A DNA stretch of 41,606 nt, taken from positions 1-41,606 of the forward strand of contig JADGJG010000115.1 of the NCBI GenBank assembly GCA_027596195.1. Reading direction: 5' to 3'. Below, piece after piece: positions 20,386 through 32,447 of this stretch. This DNA comes from Podochytrium sp. JEL0797 (taxonomy: Eukaryota > Chytridiomycota > Chytridiomycetes > Chytridiales > Chytriomycetaceae). The notes beneath the pieces are model-generated. The model was not told the origin of the DNA, searched no databases, and saw nothing but the letters and a program-made list of their open reading frames with translations. The position numbers were made by a program, and so were the translations under genes. Position 1 is the first letter of the stretch; each line of letters starts with the position of its first letter.

Positions 20386-22070
20386 TTAAACGAGCATGCA
20401 GTTGATTTGCCAAACGAGCGAGTCACATTCGTCGACCAAGGCAACAATGGTCGACTGCCCGTTTGGCACCCCTTCCACATTTGGGGTGGTTGGGGACAAC
20501 TCGCCCGAAGACGCGATACCACCGACAAAGAGTCCGCGCATCTTGGTGGACTCGACCGTCTTCAAAATCTCCTGCACTCTGTTCAAGTCTTCACGCACAT
20601 TCCAACCAGCACTGGCCCAGCCACGCAACTTGCGAAGAGTGGCTCTCTTCTTCAACAGAAGCTCGTATGTGGGAACCAAACACTCGCCGACGGGGCGCGA
20701 CATGGGTTCAACCAAGTGGGAAATCTGCGCATGACAATCATGGAGCAGCTTGTGCATCGTGGCCTGACCGGGGAGCTTCACGGCTTGCTCAAATGTGATG
20801 TCGGCAGGAACAAAGGTGCCGTTGACGCGTTGTGCCTCAATGAAGTGAAGGCTTTCTTGCACAGAAGTGAGAGCGGCGGAGAGCTGTTCTGGTTGACCTC
20901 TCAGGGTTGCGTTTCCGAGCATACGGGCGAGTGAGGAGTGGATGTCGAGCAAAGCGCGGTACGTGTCAAAGAGGGGAGAGTCGGAGTGGACTGGGTCGAG
21001 GTCAGCAACCATGAGAGTGAGGCGGTCGAAGCACGCGTTCAAAGTTCCGGCGACAGCGGCTTGGCCCGGTTGGTTCTCGGTTCCGCGAAAGTTTCCAGTG
21101 GGGCCTCTGCCGGCGTCGATGGCGTGCAATCTCTTGGAGAGGGGAGAGAGGGAGTCGAGGGTGTATCCAGTCTTTGGCATTTCAATCAACTGCTGCAAGA
21201 TGGATTCGAGCTCTTCGTGAAGTGGAAGCAATTCCGGACCAACCGAGTCGGTTTCGGCGATAAGGTGGCGCATCATGCGGTGAATCTTGTTGAGCATGGT
21301 CACGAGGACGGCTTGGCCGTGGGGGATCTCGCCATCGACTACGAATTTGCCCTCGGCGTTTGCGACTTGCTCGTCCAAGTCTCTCACGCGCTGCTGCAAT
21401 GGCTCAAGATCGGCCGAGGTCCAAGCCTAGATTAAAAGGCTTAGTATATTCGGAATTTGAGTGCAAACAAAAAAAACTCACCCCAGAAGCGCGAACGGCG
21501 TCAGCGGCGCGGGCAAGGGTGACGAGAGACACGTAAGTTGGGTAAATGGAGTCGTGGATGGCCGCAATCTTGCCCCAGATCTGTCGGAAAAAGTTCAGTT
21601 CTTGCGAATTGGAAATCGGCGTCAAAAGATCAACTCACGAAAAACATGGACATCCAGATTTGGTCAAGGACATCGTCAAGACGGTTTCTGGGCTCATTCT
21701 CGTCAATGGTATGCGTGTCGCTGAAGCGAACCTGCTTCAGTGGTTAACGCGTCGCATTACTTTTACAAGCAGATAATCTCACCATACGAAGCGCAACCAT
21801 GATCTCGTTGAGTTCCGCGGCTTTCGCGTTGACGTCGGCGAGGGTCAAGGCATCGTGGGACTCCTTGCGAAGGACAGCGAGGGACTTGCGGAACCTGGAG
21901 ACGCGTCGATTAATTTTCGTTTCAAATCGCGAAAAACGAAAAAAAAGAACTCACTTCATGAGCTTCTCGAGGATTGGGAGCTCGGCAGTTGGCAGGTTGT
22001 TGTTGATCTTTCCCCCGCTGTTCTTGCGGGGAGGAGCGTTGATAGGGAGATTCGCAATAGTAGCACTCAT
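20386..22070 (-). CDS. DUF2408-type fungal protein
   Basis: Five exons: 22070..21955, 21894..21783, 21731..21639, 21580..21482, 21426..20386; 486 aa. The N terminus is helical (IWGKIAAIHDSIYPTYVSLV, ADLEPLQQRVRDLDEQ). The large last exon holds repeats of a module whose signature is G-x-F-V followed by P-x-GQA and an L-L-x-x-x-H helix: GKFVVDGEIPHGQAVLVTML, GNFRGTENQPGQAAVAGTL, GTFV..LPGQATMHKLLHDC, GLFV..VPNGQSTIVALVDEC. This is the pattern I associate with fungal DUF2408 proteins; their function is unknown. No enzyme motif, signal peptide or membrane segment is visible. It is probably a cytosolic all-helical protein. It lies upstream of the Apd1-like gene on the same strand with a 255-bp gap. 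Confidence 0.7.
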
Positions 22071-22622
22071 TTGGATAATACAGTAGTTGTTGGGTCAAAA
22101 AGATGATGGGAAGGGAAGAGGCGGCGCCGTTTCCTTTTATAGCCCGGCAGGGGCGCGTTTCCTCGTGGCATGCATGAGTCATGAGTCATTCATCCCGGGT
22201 GGCGTTTTTTGGTGATATCACCCGTTGAGGGGGACGATGACCCGCGAACAGTCATGGCGACGGTGGCAAATTCGTTGGGGGCTCCTCCCCTGCTCAAATT
22301 ATCCCCCCCTTACTCCATTGAGAAGGCTGAGAAGGAGAAGGCTGAGAAGAGGATTGGAAGGAAAATAAACACCTCTGTGGGAAGGAGGGAAAGGAAAAAC
22401 ATGAGTTCAATTTTTTTTCCCTTCCGTACCGTACCGTAACTCCTATGCTTTCCGAGGCGATTAATTAATTAATTATTGCTGGCCGACCCACAAAATAAAA
22501 CACTTTTATGTTTGGGAATCACTTCTGAATATTATTTTCGGCTTCTTCCCAAAACCTGACACGGAGCCAAAAGCCCTTCAGATCAAAATGTAATCAAAAA
22601 ATCTCCAATTCCAACAAATCCA
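22071..22622. other. intergenic region upstream of the DUF2408 gene
   Basis: This 552-bp stretch holds the promoter of the minus-strand DUF2408 gene. It shows a purine-rich block (GAAGGCTGAGAAGGAGAAGG, about 22324-22343) and a TTAATTAATTAATTATT tract (about 22461-22477). No gene is supported. Confidence 0.45.
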
Positions 22623-22898
22623 ATGATGGCGAGATTTTTGCAACAGCATGCACTGCGTCATGCGCCTGTTGCAACCACTCTTGATCCTGCTGCCGAGAAC
22701 AAGCGCCTTAAACGCGAGGTCAAAGACTTCTTTCACAAGAAGTTGGGAATCCCCGCCGCCAAACCGGTCGGGCGACCGCCTCAGTCCTAACGCGCCAAAG
22801 TCGCCAAGACATGGACGGGAATGGCGCATGCACCAGAGATCAAGGTATTTTTGCTGTCAAAAGGAGATTCGGACGAGTTTCAAGAGGGGGGTGTGTGA
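22623..22898 (+). pseudogene. short ORF with in-frame stop, possible gene relic
   Basis: From ATG 22623 a 55-codon frame ends at TAA 22788-22790, with charged sequence (ENKRLKREVKDFFHKKLG) and an AT-hook-like GRPP. The same frame stays open after the stop for 35 codons (RAKVAKTWTGMAHAPEIK) to TGA 22896-22898. It may be a small gene or a relic with one nonsense change; the family is not recognised. Confidence 0.3.
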
Positions 22899-23289
22899 TT
22901 GAGGCTGTGGGAGCGGGACGCGTGTCGGATAGTGAGCAGGAATGGAATCGGTGATTGATGAGGGAGCAGTGAGGTGGACAACGATGATTTGGACGATGAA
23001 GCCTTTCCTAGGAAGCGTATTGTTTGATTAGAAAAAAAAAAGTACGAATCACTTTGGAATTTCCATTTTCCTTTCGAATCACTTTATAAAATTGTTTTCT
23101 CACGACTCACAAAGCTGAAAATAGTGGTTACGGTAGTTGATAATTGAGAATTATGATTTTCGAGAACCCTCCCAAATTGTGCGTGCATGAGACAGTATAC
23201 CTGGTCATGGCTCAAGACTATGAAGAATTTTAATTTAGAATGGAACTTGAGTGATAATGCCACATGAGGGCAACTTGAGGGGACCTTCT

Positions 23290-23700
23290 GTCACGCAACA
23301 ACACTCTCATCTTCAACGTCATCAACTCGTTGGCTGAAGCAACTTCTGTTCATTTCCACGGCCTCTTTCAATACGGGCGGCACGCATAAAATGGACGGCA
23401 CCAATTGCGCGTGAAATAGATAATTTCTAGACTTTGGTTTCGGTAAGGGGAATATGTTCATGGTTTGCGCCCGACTCTTGCTGCCAACCCAAACTGAGCA
23501 AATTCTTGAGTCCGTACAACCCTTCGGGCGCAGAAACAGTTCCAGGTGCAGTCTCTCTCTCTTGTTTCTGCCTTCTTGCCGTTTCTGATTTCAACAGACC
23601 AGGGAATGTCCGATATTCCCCGAATGACTGCCGGAAAAATTCACAAGTTTCGATTGGCCTCCTTTCCTCTTCTGGTCGATAACGATTTCTTCATAAAAGG
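23290..23700 (+). pseudogene. relic of a multicopper oxidase gene
   Basis: Two blocks match the intact ferroxidase gene downstream. 23294-23400 corresponds to 24377-24478 (LIFNVINSLAEATSVHFHG, then frame lost at a TAA after the copper-site motif). 23436-23690 corresponds to about 24576-24920 (KFLSPYNPSGAETVPG, the intron with its TTTCAACAG acceptor, MTAGKIHKFR). About 100 bp in between are deleted or changed. The intron is retained, so this is a DNA-level duplicate, not a retrocopy. It cannot encode an enzyme. Confidence 0.8.
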
Positions 23701-23961
23701 AGAAAGATGATGAAAAGTGGATTCTCCCTATCCACTTGTAAAGTCAAATCTTCCTTACAAATGCATATAGAAAATAAAAAGCGTTCAATCATGCGTGATT
23801 GGTTGGGGAATCCGCTCGAGGTCCCGAATGATTTTTGGGCGATTTTTTGTGGATTTTTTGGAACGTTGCGATTGGTTCCTGATTTCCGCGGAATCAGTCA
23901 CAAAAAGGGACAAAAGCGCCCCGTTTCGCCGCAGTGATTGCTATCTTTGCCGATAATCGAA

Positions 23962-26155
23962 ATGCTGAAGATCTTCAAGACTCTCTCAATACGTGAGTGC
24001 ATGAGAGGCAGCTTACTGGGCAATGACTGACTCACACGTCACAGTTGTCACCGTTCTCGCGGCCATCTCATCCGTTGCTGCTCAGACTAGCAGCACCTCC
24101 ACAACCACCAGCAGTATTGCTGCTCAACGGACTGGCTTCGTTCAGCAGATTGGAGACACTGGAGGCCCGCCCGCTGCAGGTGTGTTTCGAGAAGGATCAG
24201 TCAAAACTTTCGATTGGAACATTGGATGGGTTGAGAACGTTACGAGATTCAATTCCACTCGAAGGATGATTGGCGTGAATGGAAAATGGCCGTGAGTGCT
24301 TTCTCCAACGTCTTCTTTATTCTGTCACTAAACTCGTCGACATTCGACAGGATCGACGCCATTGTCGTGGATTACAATGACACTCTCATCTTCAACGTCT
24401 TCAACTCATTGGATGAAGCAACTTCTGTTCATTTCCACGGCCTCTTTCAATACGGCACCCCCGAAATGGACGGTGCCACATTCGTCACGCAGTGTCCGAT
24501 CCCTGTCAACTCACGTTACACGTACAAGTTCAAGGCCCTTCAATGGGGAACGTACTGGATTCATGGTCACTGGAAAGGGGAATATGTGGACGGCTTCCGC
24601 TCGGCTCTTGTCATCAACCCACCTCCTTCTGTCGAAATGGCTCCGTTTGACATTGAAGCCACTTTTTCGATTTCGGATTGGTACAACCAGGAACACGCGC
24701 TTGTTTTGAGCAAGTTCTTGAGTCCGTACAACCCTTCGGGTGCAGAACCGGTTCCAGGTACAGTCTCGCTCTCTTGTTTCTGCCTTCCCGTCGTTTCTGA
24801 TTTCAACAGACCAGGGAATGCTGAACGAGTCCGATAACCCGTCGTTCCGAATGACTGCCGGAAAGATTTACAAGTTCCGATTTATCTCGTTTGCTCCGCT
24901 GGTCGCGTACGATTTCTACATCGAAGGTCACGATATGTTTGTGGTGGAAGTCGATGGGGTACGAGTTTATTTTCGGAACCACTCTGAATTCTCACGCGAA
25001 TTCATTTGTTTCAGGTCGATGTTGTCCCCAGTCTTCAATCATCCTTCTCTCTCGCTCCAGCCCAACGACTCGCCATCATTGTCAAGGCCCGCGAGGCCGG
25101 GAACGGAACCGATATCAACTACAACTTGCACGCCGTGATGGAAAGTGGCATGTTTGACGGCATCCAAGACAGTCTCATCTTGGACGTCACGATGCCTTTG
25201 ATTTACAACACGGCAAGCTCGGCCCAAATGTTTCCTGCCACGAATGAAACTATTCCAGACTTTAAGCAAATCATGGACGAGCTCACACTGACGCCCGTCG
25301 CGCCGTTGGACACTCTCCCCGCTCCTCACGCTTCCAACTCGTTCCAATTAGACGTCTCGTTCGAGGTTTATTCCGATGGAGTCAACCATGGCGCGTTCAA
25401 CAACACCCCGTACATGATGTCGGTTGTCCCACCTCTTTACACTACGCAAACTATTGGAGACGAGCTGGTCAACAATCCGACCGTTTATGGCAAAAACACT
25501 GTCCCGATGGTGGTTCCCAACCTGGACGATATCGCCGAGATCATTATTGTCAACACGGATTCTGGAAAGCATCCTTGTGAGTTTCTTTGGCGTATTTCAG
25601 TTTCGATCAACAATTTGTTTTGATTTCTGACTCTACTTTTTTTCAGTCCATCTCCATGGCCACACTTTCCAATTGATTGCTTTGACCAACAACTCGTTTG
25701 ACCCAGCCAACCCGTACCCGAATCCCCTCCCTTCGAATCCCATTCGACGGGACACGGTCAACATTCCCGGAGGCGGTTACGCGATCCTTCGTTTCAAAGC
25801 CAACAATCCAGGAGTCTGGTTCCTCCACTGTCACATCGAATGGCACTTTGAGGCCGGGTTGCTCGCAGTTCTCGTGGAAGCGCCGTCCAAGATTGGGGGG
25901 AAAGTGGACAACGACATGGCGGCTTTGTGTAAGGCTCAAGGGATCCCAACGGCTGGGAATGCGGCGGGGAACATGCAACTCGATATGAGCGGGTATATGG
26001 TTGGACCGCAACAGTTGCCCACCACAATCACGGCGTCGGGTTGGGGAGCGATGGCTGCTTGTGCCATTTCGTCGTTCATTGGAGTTGCAACTGTGATTTG
26101 GTTTGCGAGAAAGGAAGAAGTGGGTGAGAAGGGAGGGGACGTTCCCAAAAATTAA
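23962..26155 (+). CDS. Fet3-like multicopper oxidase (ferroxidase), membrane-anchored
   Basis: Six exons: 23962-23992, 24045-24291, 24351-24757, 24810-24958, 25015-25576, 25647-26155; 634 aa. Signal peptide MLKIFKTLSILVTVLAAISS, three cupredoxin domains, then one membrane helix (about 598-618) and a short cytosolic KKEE-type tail. Copper ligands are complete: HFHG (His120, 122), WIHGHW (164, 166), HPFHLHGH (464, 467, 469) and HCHIEWHFEAGL (526-532, axial Leu537). GAEPVP and the Asp four residues before HPFHLHGH match the acidic residues that give yeast Fet3 its Fe(II) oxidase activity (Glu185, Asp409). It should oxidise iron outside the plasma membrane and hand it to an Ftr1 permease; no FTR1 gene is in this window. 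A decayed duplicate lies just upstream. Confidence 0.85.
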
Positions 26156-26470
26156 AATTTGTATTGAAAAAATAAAAAGGAAATTTGTCAGCTATTCGTT
26201 TTTTTAAAATCCAGCCTACCTGCAAGTGTATTAGGCTTCAGGACGGAAGGGATGATGCGATTGATCATCATAAATTTTTTCTGTGTCTTTCATAGGGGGG
26301 GGGGGAAGTAAACCCACATTGTTGTTGATGAGCAATCACCCAGATAATGGAATCACAACGCCAAGTCCGAATCCGCAGAGATCGACTCGAAATCACAGCG
26401 CGCACGCAAAAGCCAAAAAACGACTCACTTTTATTCCACCCAAAACTTACTATCAAAACAGTAACATCAG
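26156..26470. other. intergenic region containing the left edge of the tandem unit
   Basis: Between the ferroxidase stop and the next gene. It has an 11-nt G run (26295-26305), and the repeated 7,622-bp unit begins at 26363, so the first 200 bp are unique and the rest is unit sequence. An in-frame exon with a signal peptide for the next gene was sought and not convincingly found. Confidence 0.5.
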
Positions 26471-27317
26471 ATGTCCATTGAGATGCAACAGCAAGCTGCC
26501 GTGAAGGCCGGATTCACCCATGGCCTTGTGTACCCATTCGTGGAGCAAGGAAACTCGTTCGGACTCGTGCAGCAGAATGCTTTGAAATGGGGATACTACA
26601 ATGCGACCGGCTTTGAGTCGGTCGTCTCTCTTCAATTGGTGTTGGGAACTGGTGAGTGCTTCAGGCTTCAGCTTATATTTCAACCTTCAGATTTCTAACT
26701 GAATTGGGGGCGAAACCACAGGCTCTGCAAACCAAGTTCAAGAACTTTACACAATCACAACGGTCCCATATCCTTCGACAACGTGTTACACATGGATTCC
26801 AACGGCGGACCTTACCAACTCGCTTTATACGATGGTTTTCAACGGAATCGACGCCAACGGTGCTCTCGTGTCGAAGGACTACACTACCTGGTTCGGTCTC
26901 GCTGCTCCAGGCTCAAGCAAGTACCCAGCCGCTTCCAGCTGTGACGGTGTGATTGTTCCTGTGACAACCACCGCACGTGCAACCACCAAGGCCACCACCA
27001 CCCCGGCTCCTTCTTCCCCGGCGCCAACTGCGACCTCTTCGGTTTCGACGGTTGCCTCCACGACAAAGGTTTCGACCACCACGGTCGCCGTTGCTCCAAC
27101 AACCCCTCCCGCCGTCTCGTCCACAACTGCTTCCACCACCACCGCTGCCGCCGCCGTCTCTTCAATCGCCCCTGTTGCCACCACCACTACCGACGAAGCT
27201 AAGTCCTCTGCGGCTCCCACCGCGACGACCCACGAAGATGATTTGTTCACTGGAGCTGCCGCCGGAACCGGAGTTTCTGCCGCTTTGCTCACTTTCTTGT
27301 TGTATTCTCTTTGCTAG
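26471..27317 (+). CDS. Ser/Thr-rich putative GPI protein (unit copy 1)
   Basis: Two exons, 26471-26651 and 26722-27317; about 258 aa as annotated. The N-terminal half is a compact domain (AGFTHGLVYPFVEQGNSFG, YYNATGFES, TTCYTWIPTADLTNSLYTMV, two Cys bounding it later at SSCDGV). A long Thr/Ser/Ala/Pro stalk, typical of O-glycosylated wall proteins, runs to a hydrophobic end (GAAAGTGVSAALLTFLLYSL). The domain family is not recognised. The start is doubtful: no signal peptide, an in-frame TAA 12 nt upstream, and the ATG sits right after ACATCAG, which could be a splice acceptor, so the true first exon may be upstream. In copy 1 that upstream sequence is unique; in copy 2 it is replaced by the end of the unit. 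Confidence 0.6.
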
Positions 27318-27477
27318 TCCCACTTATTTATTGTTATCCTTATCCTTTATCGCATCCTTCCTAAAAGAAAAATGTCGTGTCAAAATTTAACGATCCATAA
27401 ATGTGATTGCACCCCACGAGAATTAACGATTCAGTGGCACAAAATCAAAAATCAAATGCATAATATACTGCCAACTT

Positions 27478-30400
27478 TTACTTCACATGATTCACCGGCT
27501 CCGCAATGCACCAAAAATATTTCGTCCCAACCGCCAACCCGAACGGATTCGCTTCATTCTGAACCGGTCCTCCCTCGGGTCCTTTGCCCGCTTGTCGAGG
27601 TTCAATGCTGCCAATCACGGCAAGGATCCAGTCCTTGTTTTTGATTTGTACGGCAAAATGCGTTTCGGCGGATGCGATCGAGAGGAAATAATGCGGCGTG
27701 TTGACGTTGAAGGCGGCCCAGGTTTTGGGATTTCGAGTCGGCAGGAAAAGGGCCAAGTCACCCGCTTTGAAACTGTTTCCCCCATTGTGAATGAACAAAC
27801 AAAAAGCAATCAGCGCAGTTTCCCCCTCAGATGCCAAATCATGGGTGGCACAAACCTCGAAAACGAAATCTTGAGGTCCTCGCGCACAATCGCTTTCCGC
27901 AAACTCTGCGTCAAAATCAACTCTTTCCAGTTGTGACAGGACCGCACGACCGCGTCCGACCAAGTCCCAATGTCGATGGAATCAATCAACTGAATCATTT
28001 CGAGATACGTTTCGCGGAGTTCCTGTTGAGGCAACCGTGACTCTGCAGCCTCCGAAAACTCGTGCTCGTCGTCCACGCTATTGCTCAAGGAGGAAGATTG
28101 ATTGAGGTTCGCCCGGAATGAATTCATGGCAGCAAGCTTGAGCAAAAGCGGATTCCCATCACTCTCCGCACCGTTGCGAGCAGAAGAAACCCCCACCGCC
28201 TCCTCAATATACCGCCGCACAAACCCATCCATCTCCACAAGCGCACCCCCAACACTCGCCAACGACTCAAACCGCCCCGCCAAACACTCCATCGCCATCT
28301 TGCACACAACCCCCCAATCCTCAATCTTTTCCTTCAACTTGACAATCTTGCCGCGCTCACGTCCATTCGCGACCCGCAGTCGCTCACACGTGTCCTCCAA
28401 CCGCGCCACCTCCGTCTCCTTTTGCCAAACCGCCGTCTCCCCACTCACACGCGCTGATTCCGCATTCCGCAACTTGCCTTCCAACTCCTGCACCATCACT
28501 TGCAACGCCTCCGCTTCCTTTTCAACCTCCCTCCGCCCCGCCTCCCCATCCGCCACTTTCTCCCCCCAAACACACACAGCCCCACCAAAACACCCCTTCC
28601 ACACCACCCCCACCACCCCACCCCGCCGCCAACCTCCTCACAACCCCCCTCCCTTCCTCCACCTTCCCCTCCCACTCCCCCGCAACTTCCCTCACCACCC
28701 CTTCCAACCGCTCAACCTCCCCCACCACCTCCTCCAATCTCTTCTCCACAACCCCCTTCTCCACCTGCACAGCCCCCAACGCCCCAGTCACCCTCTCCAC
28801 CTTCATCCACATCAACTCCCGCTCCTCCTCCCACTCCCGCGCTTCCTCTTGCAACCGCTCGACCTGCGCCGCACGGTCCAAGACCTCCCGTTCGAGCTCC
28901 TCACAGCGTCCAAGCATCCCTTGCGGGATCGAATCCATCGCATCCTGCAGCTCTTGCACAAGAGTCGTGAGTCGTTGCGTTTCGCGTTTCGAAGCATGAA
29001 GTTCCTCCAGAACGAGAGAGTACGCGAGTCGTCCACCACTACCAGCATGGATCACACCGCCACCCCCACCACCAGGGATACTCATCCCCGATCGACTCTG
29101 CTCAGTCGTACTCCGCGGCGAAGTCGCAACATCATACACGTTCTGCGGGGGATACGCCCCCGAATCCGTCATGACCCCGCCGTTGGCCCCACTCTGCATC
29201 GCAATCAATTCATCCTCCATCCCCACAAGTTCAAGAGTCTGACACCGAATATCATCCTGCAACTCCCTCAACCGTCGTCGAATGTCGCGTTCATCCGTCC
29301 GCAGCGTCGAAAGCGTAGCTGTGAAGTTGAGCGCCGCGGGGGGTGTGTGTGAGTCGGTACCTTGATTCGCCACACCCGCCAATGAGGCACTGGTTGAAAA
29401 CGACTGCGCCGCATTCACAATCGCCAAAAGTCCTACAGATGGTGAAGTCGGAGACTGATACTTTGACAACGAAGAAGGCGTCGTTGAAGTCGCCGTCGAA
29501 ATCCTCGGCGCGTTCTGCTGAACCACCGTCGGATTCCATCCCCGCGTTCCCCCGCCTTCTCCACCACCACCACCCGCATCCCCAAGACTACTACTGCCCC
29601 CATTCCGCACTTTAAACGCCTGCGAGCAATCGTCCAACAACTCCGAGACTTCACGCACGAACCGCGCGCATCGTTCGAGTTCGGTAACCACGAGGCGGCC
29701 TTGCGTGTCTTTTTCTTGCATCTGGGCAACGTGTTGTTGAGTCTGTTGATGCAGTGCGTCGGCGGCGGAGGGGGGTAGTGGTGGCGGGGAGGATTCGAGG
29801 GTAGTGATTCGCGCGCGGAGGGTCGCGTTTTCGGTTTGGAGGTGGTGTAGTTGGGAGGTGAGTGTGGGATCTGGGGTCGGGGGGAGTGTTGGGGGGGTGA
29901 GGGTGGAAGCGTTCATGAGGTGCGATTTTTCGAGGAAGCTTTGTTGGAGGAGGTCTTCGAGGGTTTTGATTCTGTTTTCGTATGCCTAAAAAAAAGAGAA
30001 AGAGAGTGTAAGGAGGCAAATATGAGCGAACCCAAAAAAACAACAATAATTAACTCGAATCGTGTCTTCGGCTTTGCTCCAATCCCCTTCGAAATTCCCC
30101 GCGCTGAGCGTCTTGTTGGCCATCACGTTCCGTCGCGTCAAGTGCGATGAAACCGGAACTGATGTGGAAGGCATCACTACTCCCGGAGGTTGCGCCTGCG
30201 GCGCCGGCGGCGCACTCGCGCGCGTGGATCCGCCACCCATACTACCACCCCCCACTGCCTTCAACTCAGCCTTCAACCGCGCATTCTCTTCCTCCAATTT
30301 GGCCACACGCTCGCCACATACCCCCGCGCGTGTGAGGACGCGGTCAAAGTCGGGCGACACGGCGTCGATTTGGGGCATCATTTTCGAGAGGGTCGCTTGC

Positions 30401-32447
30401 AGTTTGGAGATGGAGTCCGCGGCCGGGTTGCCAATCGACGATGCGTGCGAGGAGGTGAGGTTGGCTGCTGCCATGGAAGAGGAGGGGTCCATGTCTGACA
30501 TGGCCGCGCGGATTTGAGAAATGAATTTCTCAAGGTCTAGTGTTCAAGAGAAAAGAGGGAGAGGAGGAAGTGTGAGAACAAAACCCTCACTACCAACCCC
30601 AGCAAACTCGACAAAAAAACCACACAAACTCACCCACCAAATCCTTCCTCCCAATCTTTGGCAACCCCTCCTTCACCCCCTTCACAATCCTCACCTCCAC
30701 CTTCCCAACCCCATCCCCCAACCCCTTCACCACCGCCTTCCCATCCCCCCCACGCGGCAAATACCGCCCAATCTCCCCATCAAACCCTTCCCTCCGCTTC
30801 CTCTCGGCCTCCACCACCTTCCCAAACGCCCCCGCTACAACCTCCCCGCGCTCCACAAGACACCGCACAAACTCCCTCCGCCGCACAACCTCCACCATCA
30901 CAGCGCCCCACGCGGCCGGCATCCGATGCACGTGGAGGAGCTGGCTGAAAGCCTGTGTCATGTTGGTTTGGATCGCAGCGAGCCGTGGAACGGCGGGGAG
31001 GAGCGTGTTGCTGAGTGTGGTTTGGAGGTGCGAAATGCTTTGCAGGCGCGATCGGAGGGCAGAGGTGGAATGCAGTTTGGAGGTTTGCAGGATCGAAAGG
31101 AGGGATGTGATGTGCGTCCATGTGGTTTCTAGGGAGGGGATGTATTCGGATTGGTGGATTTCGTGCAGGTGCTGGAGTGCTGTGAAGGTTTGGGCGAAGG
31201 AGTCGAGGGGTTGGTGGTGCTGTTGCGTGCGCGTGTGGAGGTCTTGGAGGATGGATTGGACGCGTGAAAAGTCGCGGAGGAGGAGGTTCAGGGTTTGGTG
31301 CATATTGGCGAGGTTCGTTTGGGCGTTTTCGATGTGGGTTGACAGGGAATCGAAGCTGAAAGTTTTTGACCATTCAATTTTGGCGTCGAAATTGGAAAGG
31401 AGGAAAGCTCACTCGACATCGAGAGGGTGGTTCGTTTCCGATTCGGCGCCGGATTTCAATCCTTTGGCAGATTCGGAGAAGGACGCGGTTTTCCGCACAA
31501 ATTCCTCTACAATGGCAGACATATAAGCCTACTGTCGTGTTCGAAGGGAGAAGCAAGACACTCTACCGTGGCCAATGCGGCACTTGTCTGCCCACAGCAA
31601 CAGTTTGTCCTCAGGGACAAAATCCGACAAAAACTTTGACTCGTCGGGAGAATTCAAAATGGCGTGATGGATGGGTATTCGATGCAATGCTTGTAAATCC
31701 GAAGGGAAACTGTAGGGTTTGATTCGAGTGTGGAGAAGTGGGGTGGAGTGGATCAGGACGTGGCAAATGGAGATTTTCGCGAGGCACCTTTGTATCAGAC
31801 GCATGTTTTTCGCAATTTCCCTCTGAGTATGCAGTATGAAAGAGTCGAACGAGTCGCTATTAGGTCTGTGTGGCGAGAGGAAATGTTTGTTTGATTTTTC
31901 GTCGGATTCGAAGAAGGATGCATACTTTGCGTGTGTGTGCAGACTCCTCAGGGCCGTATTGAGGGCGAGTGCCTGGATGGTTTGTTCTTGTGGAGTGGAG
32001 AGTTAGAAAGGGCGTGTTACCAGAAACCATTGTACCGTCGCGAAGGGCCGCCATTGTTTTCACGTGTTGCTCAGCGGCGGCGACGGCGTCGTTTGCGTAG
32101 GCGACAGACGCGGCAAAGGCGGCGCGGCAACGCGCGAGGGCGTCTGCGGCGTCGGTCCCAAATTCGCCAAGCAGCGGCGCCACGCGCGGCGCCTTTTTCG
32201 CCGCCACAGCCTGGATGACGGTGTCGCCGCCTTCGCCCGCCTCAAACACGACAAGCTGCAGCCGCGATGCCGCCCCGATGACGTCATCGCCAAACGTGGC
32301 CCCAGTGCCAGCAACAAGAACCACAGCTGAAGATGAAAGCGCTGAACGTACAAGTGCCGCTGTCTCGCTCGCTGTCTCGCCGCGTTGTACTGTGAACTCG
32401 CGCCGGTGTCCACTGAATGCGTCAAACACTTCGACAACAAGTGTCAT
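27478..32447 (-). CDS. Atg11/FIP200-like autophagy scaffold (unit copy 1)
   Basis: Exons read: 32447..32021, 31986..31562, 31528..31413, 31355..30634, 30536..30055, 29985..27856, 27772..27478; about 1,530 aa. It starts with a ubiquitin-like region (MTLVVEVFDAFSGHRREFTV), continues with an Atg17-like helical part (LSDFVPEDKLLLWADKC, LNLLLRDFSRVQSIL), then coiled coils (HLQTENATLRARITTLE, KIVKLKEKIEDW), and ends in the Atg11/FIP200 claw (FKAGDLALFLPTRN, WAAFNVNTPHYFL, NPFGLAVGTKYFW). Such scaffolds link cargo receptors to the Atg1 kinase in selective autophagy. Introns 1 and 2 are only 34 and 33 nt. In the G-rich tract at about 28540-28625 the reading frame shifts without a convincing intron, so either a homopolymer error or an odd intron is present. 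Confidence 0.8.

Noticed and set aside
22071..22622. tRNA or small RNA gene in the purine-rich intergenic region
   Set aside because: No cloverleaf arms or box A/B pattern could be found by eye.
26251..26294. MMRLIIINFFCVFH as a signal-peptide exon for the putative GPI gene
   Set aside because: It is hydrophobic, but it runs into the G run without a good donor in the right phase, so I did not annotate it.
28102..29352. Long plus-strand Pro/His/Ser-rich ORF (416 codons) opposite the Atg11-like gene, and its copy at 35724-36974
   Set aside because: It is the antisense shadow of a coiled-coil exon with strong base skew; its composition is low complexity and it has no domain.
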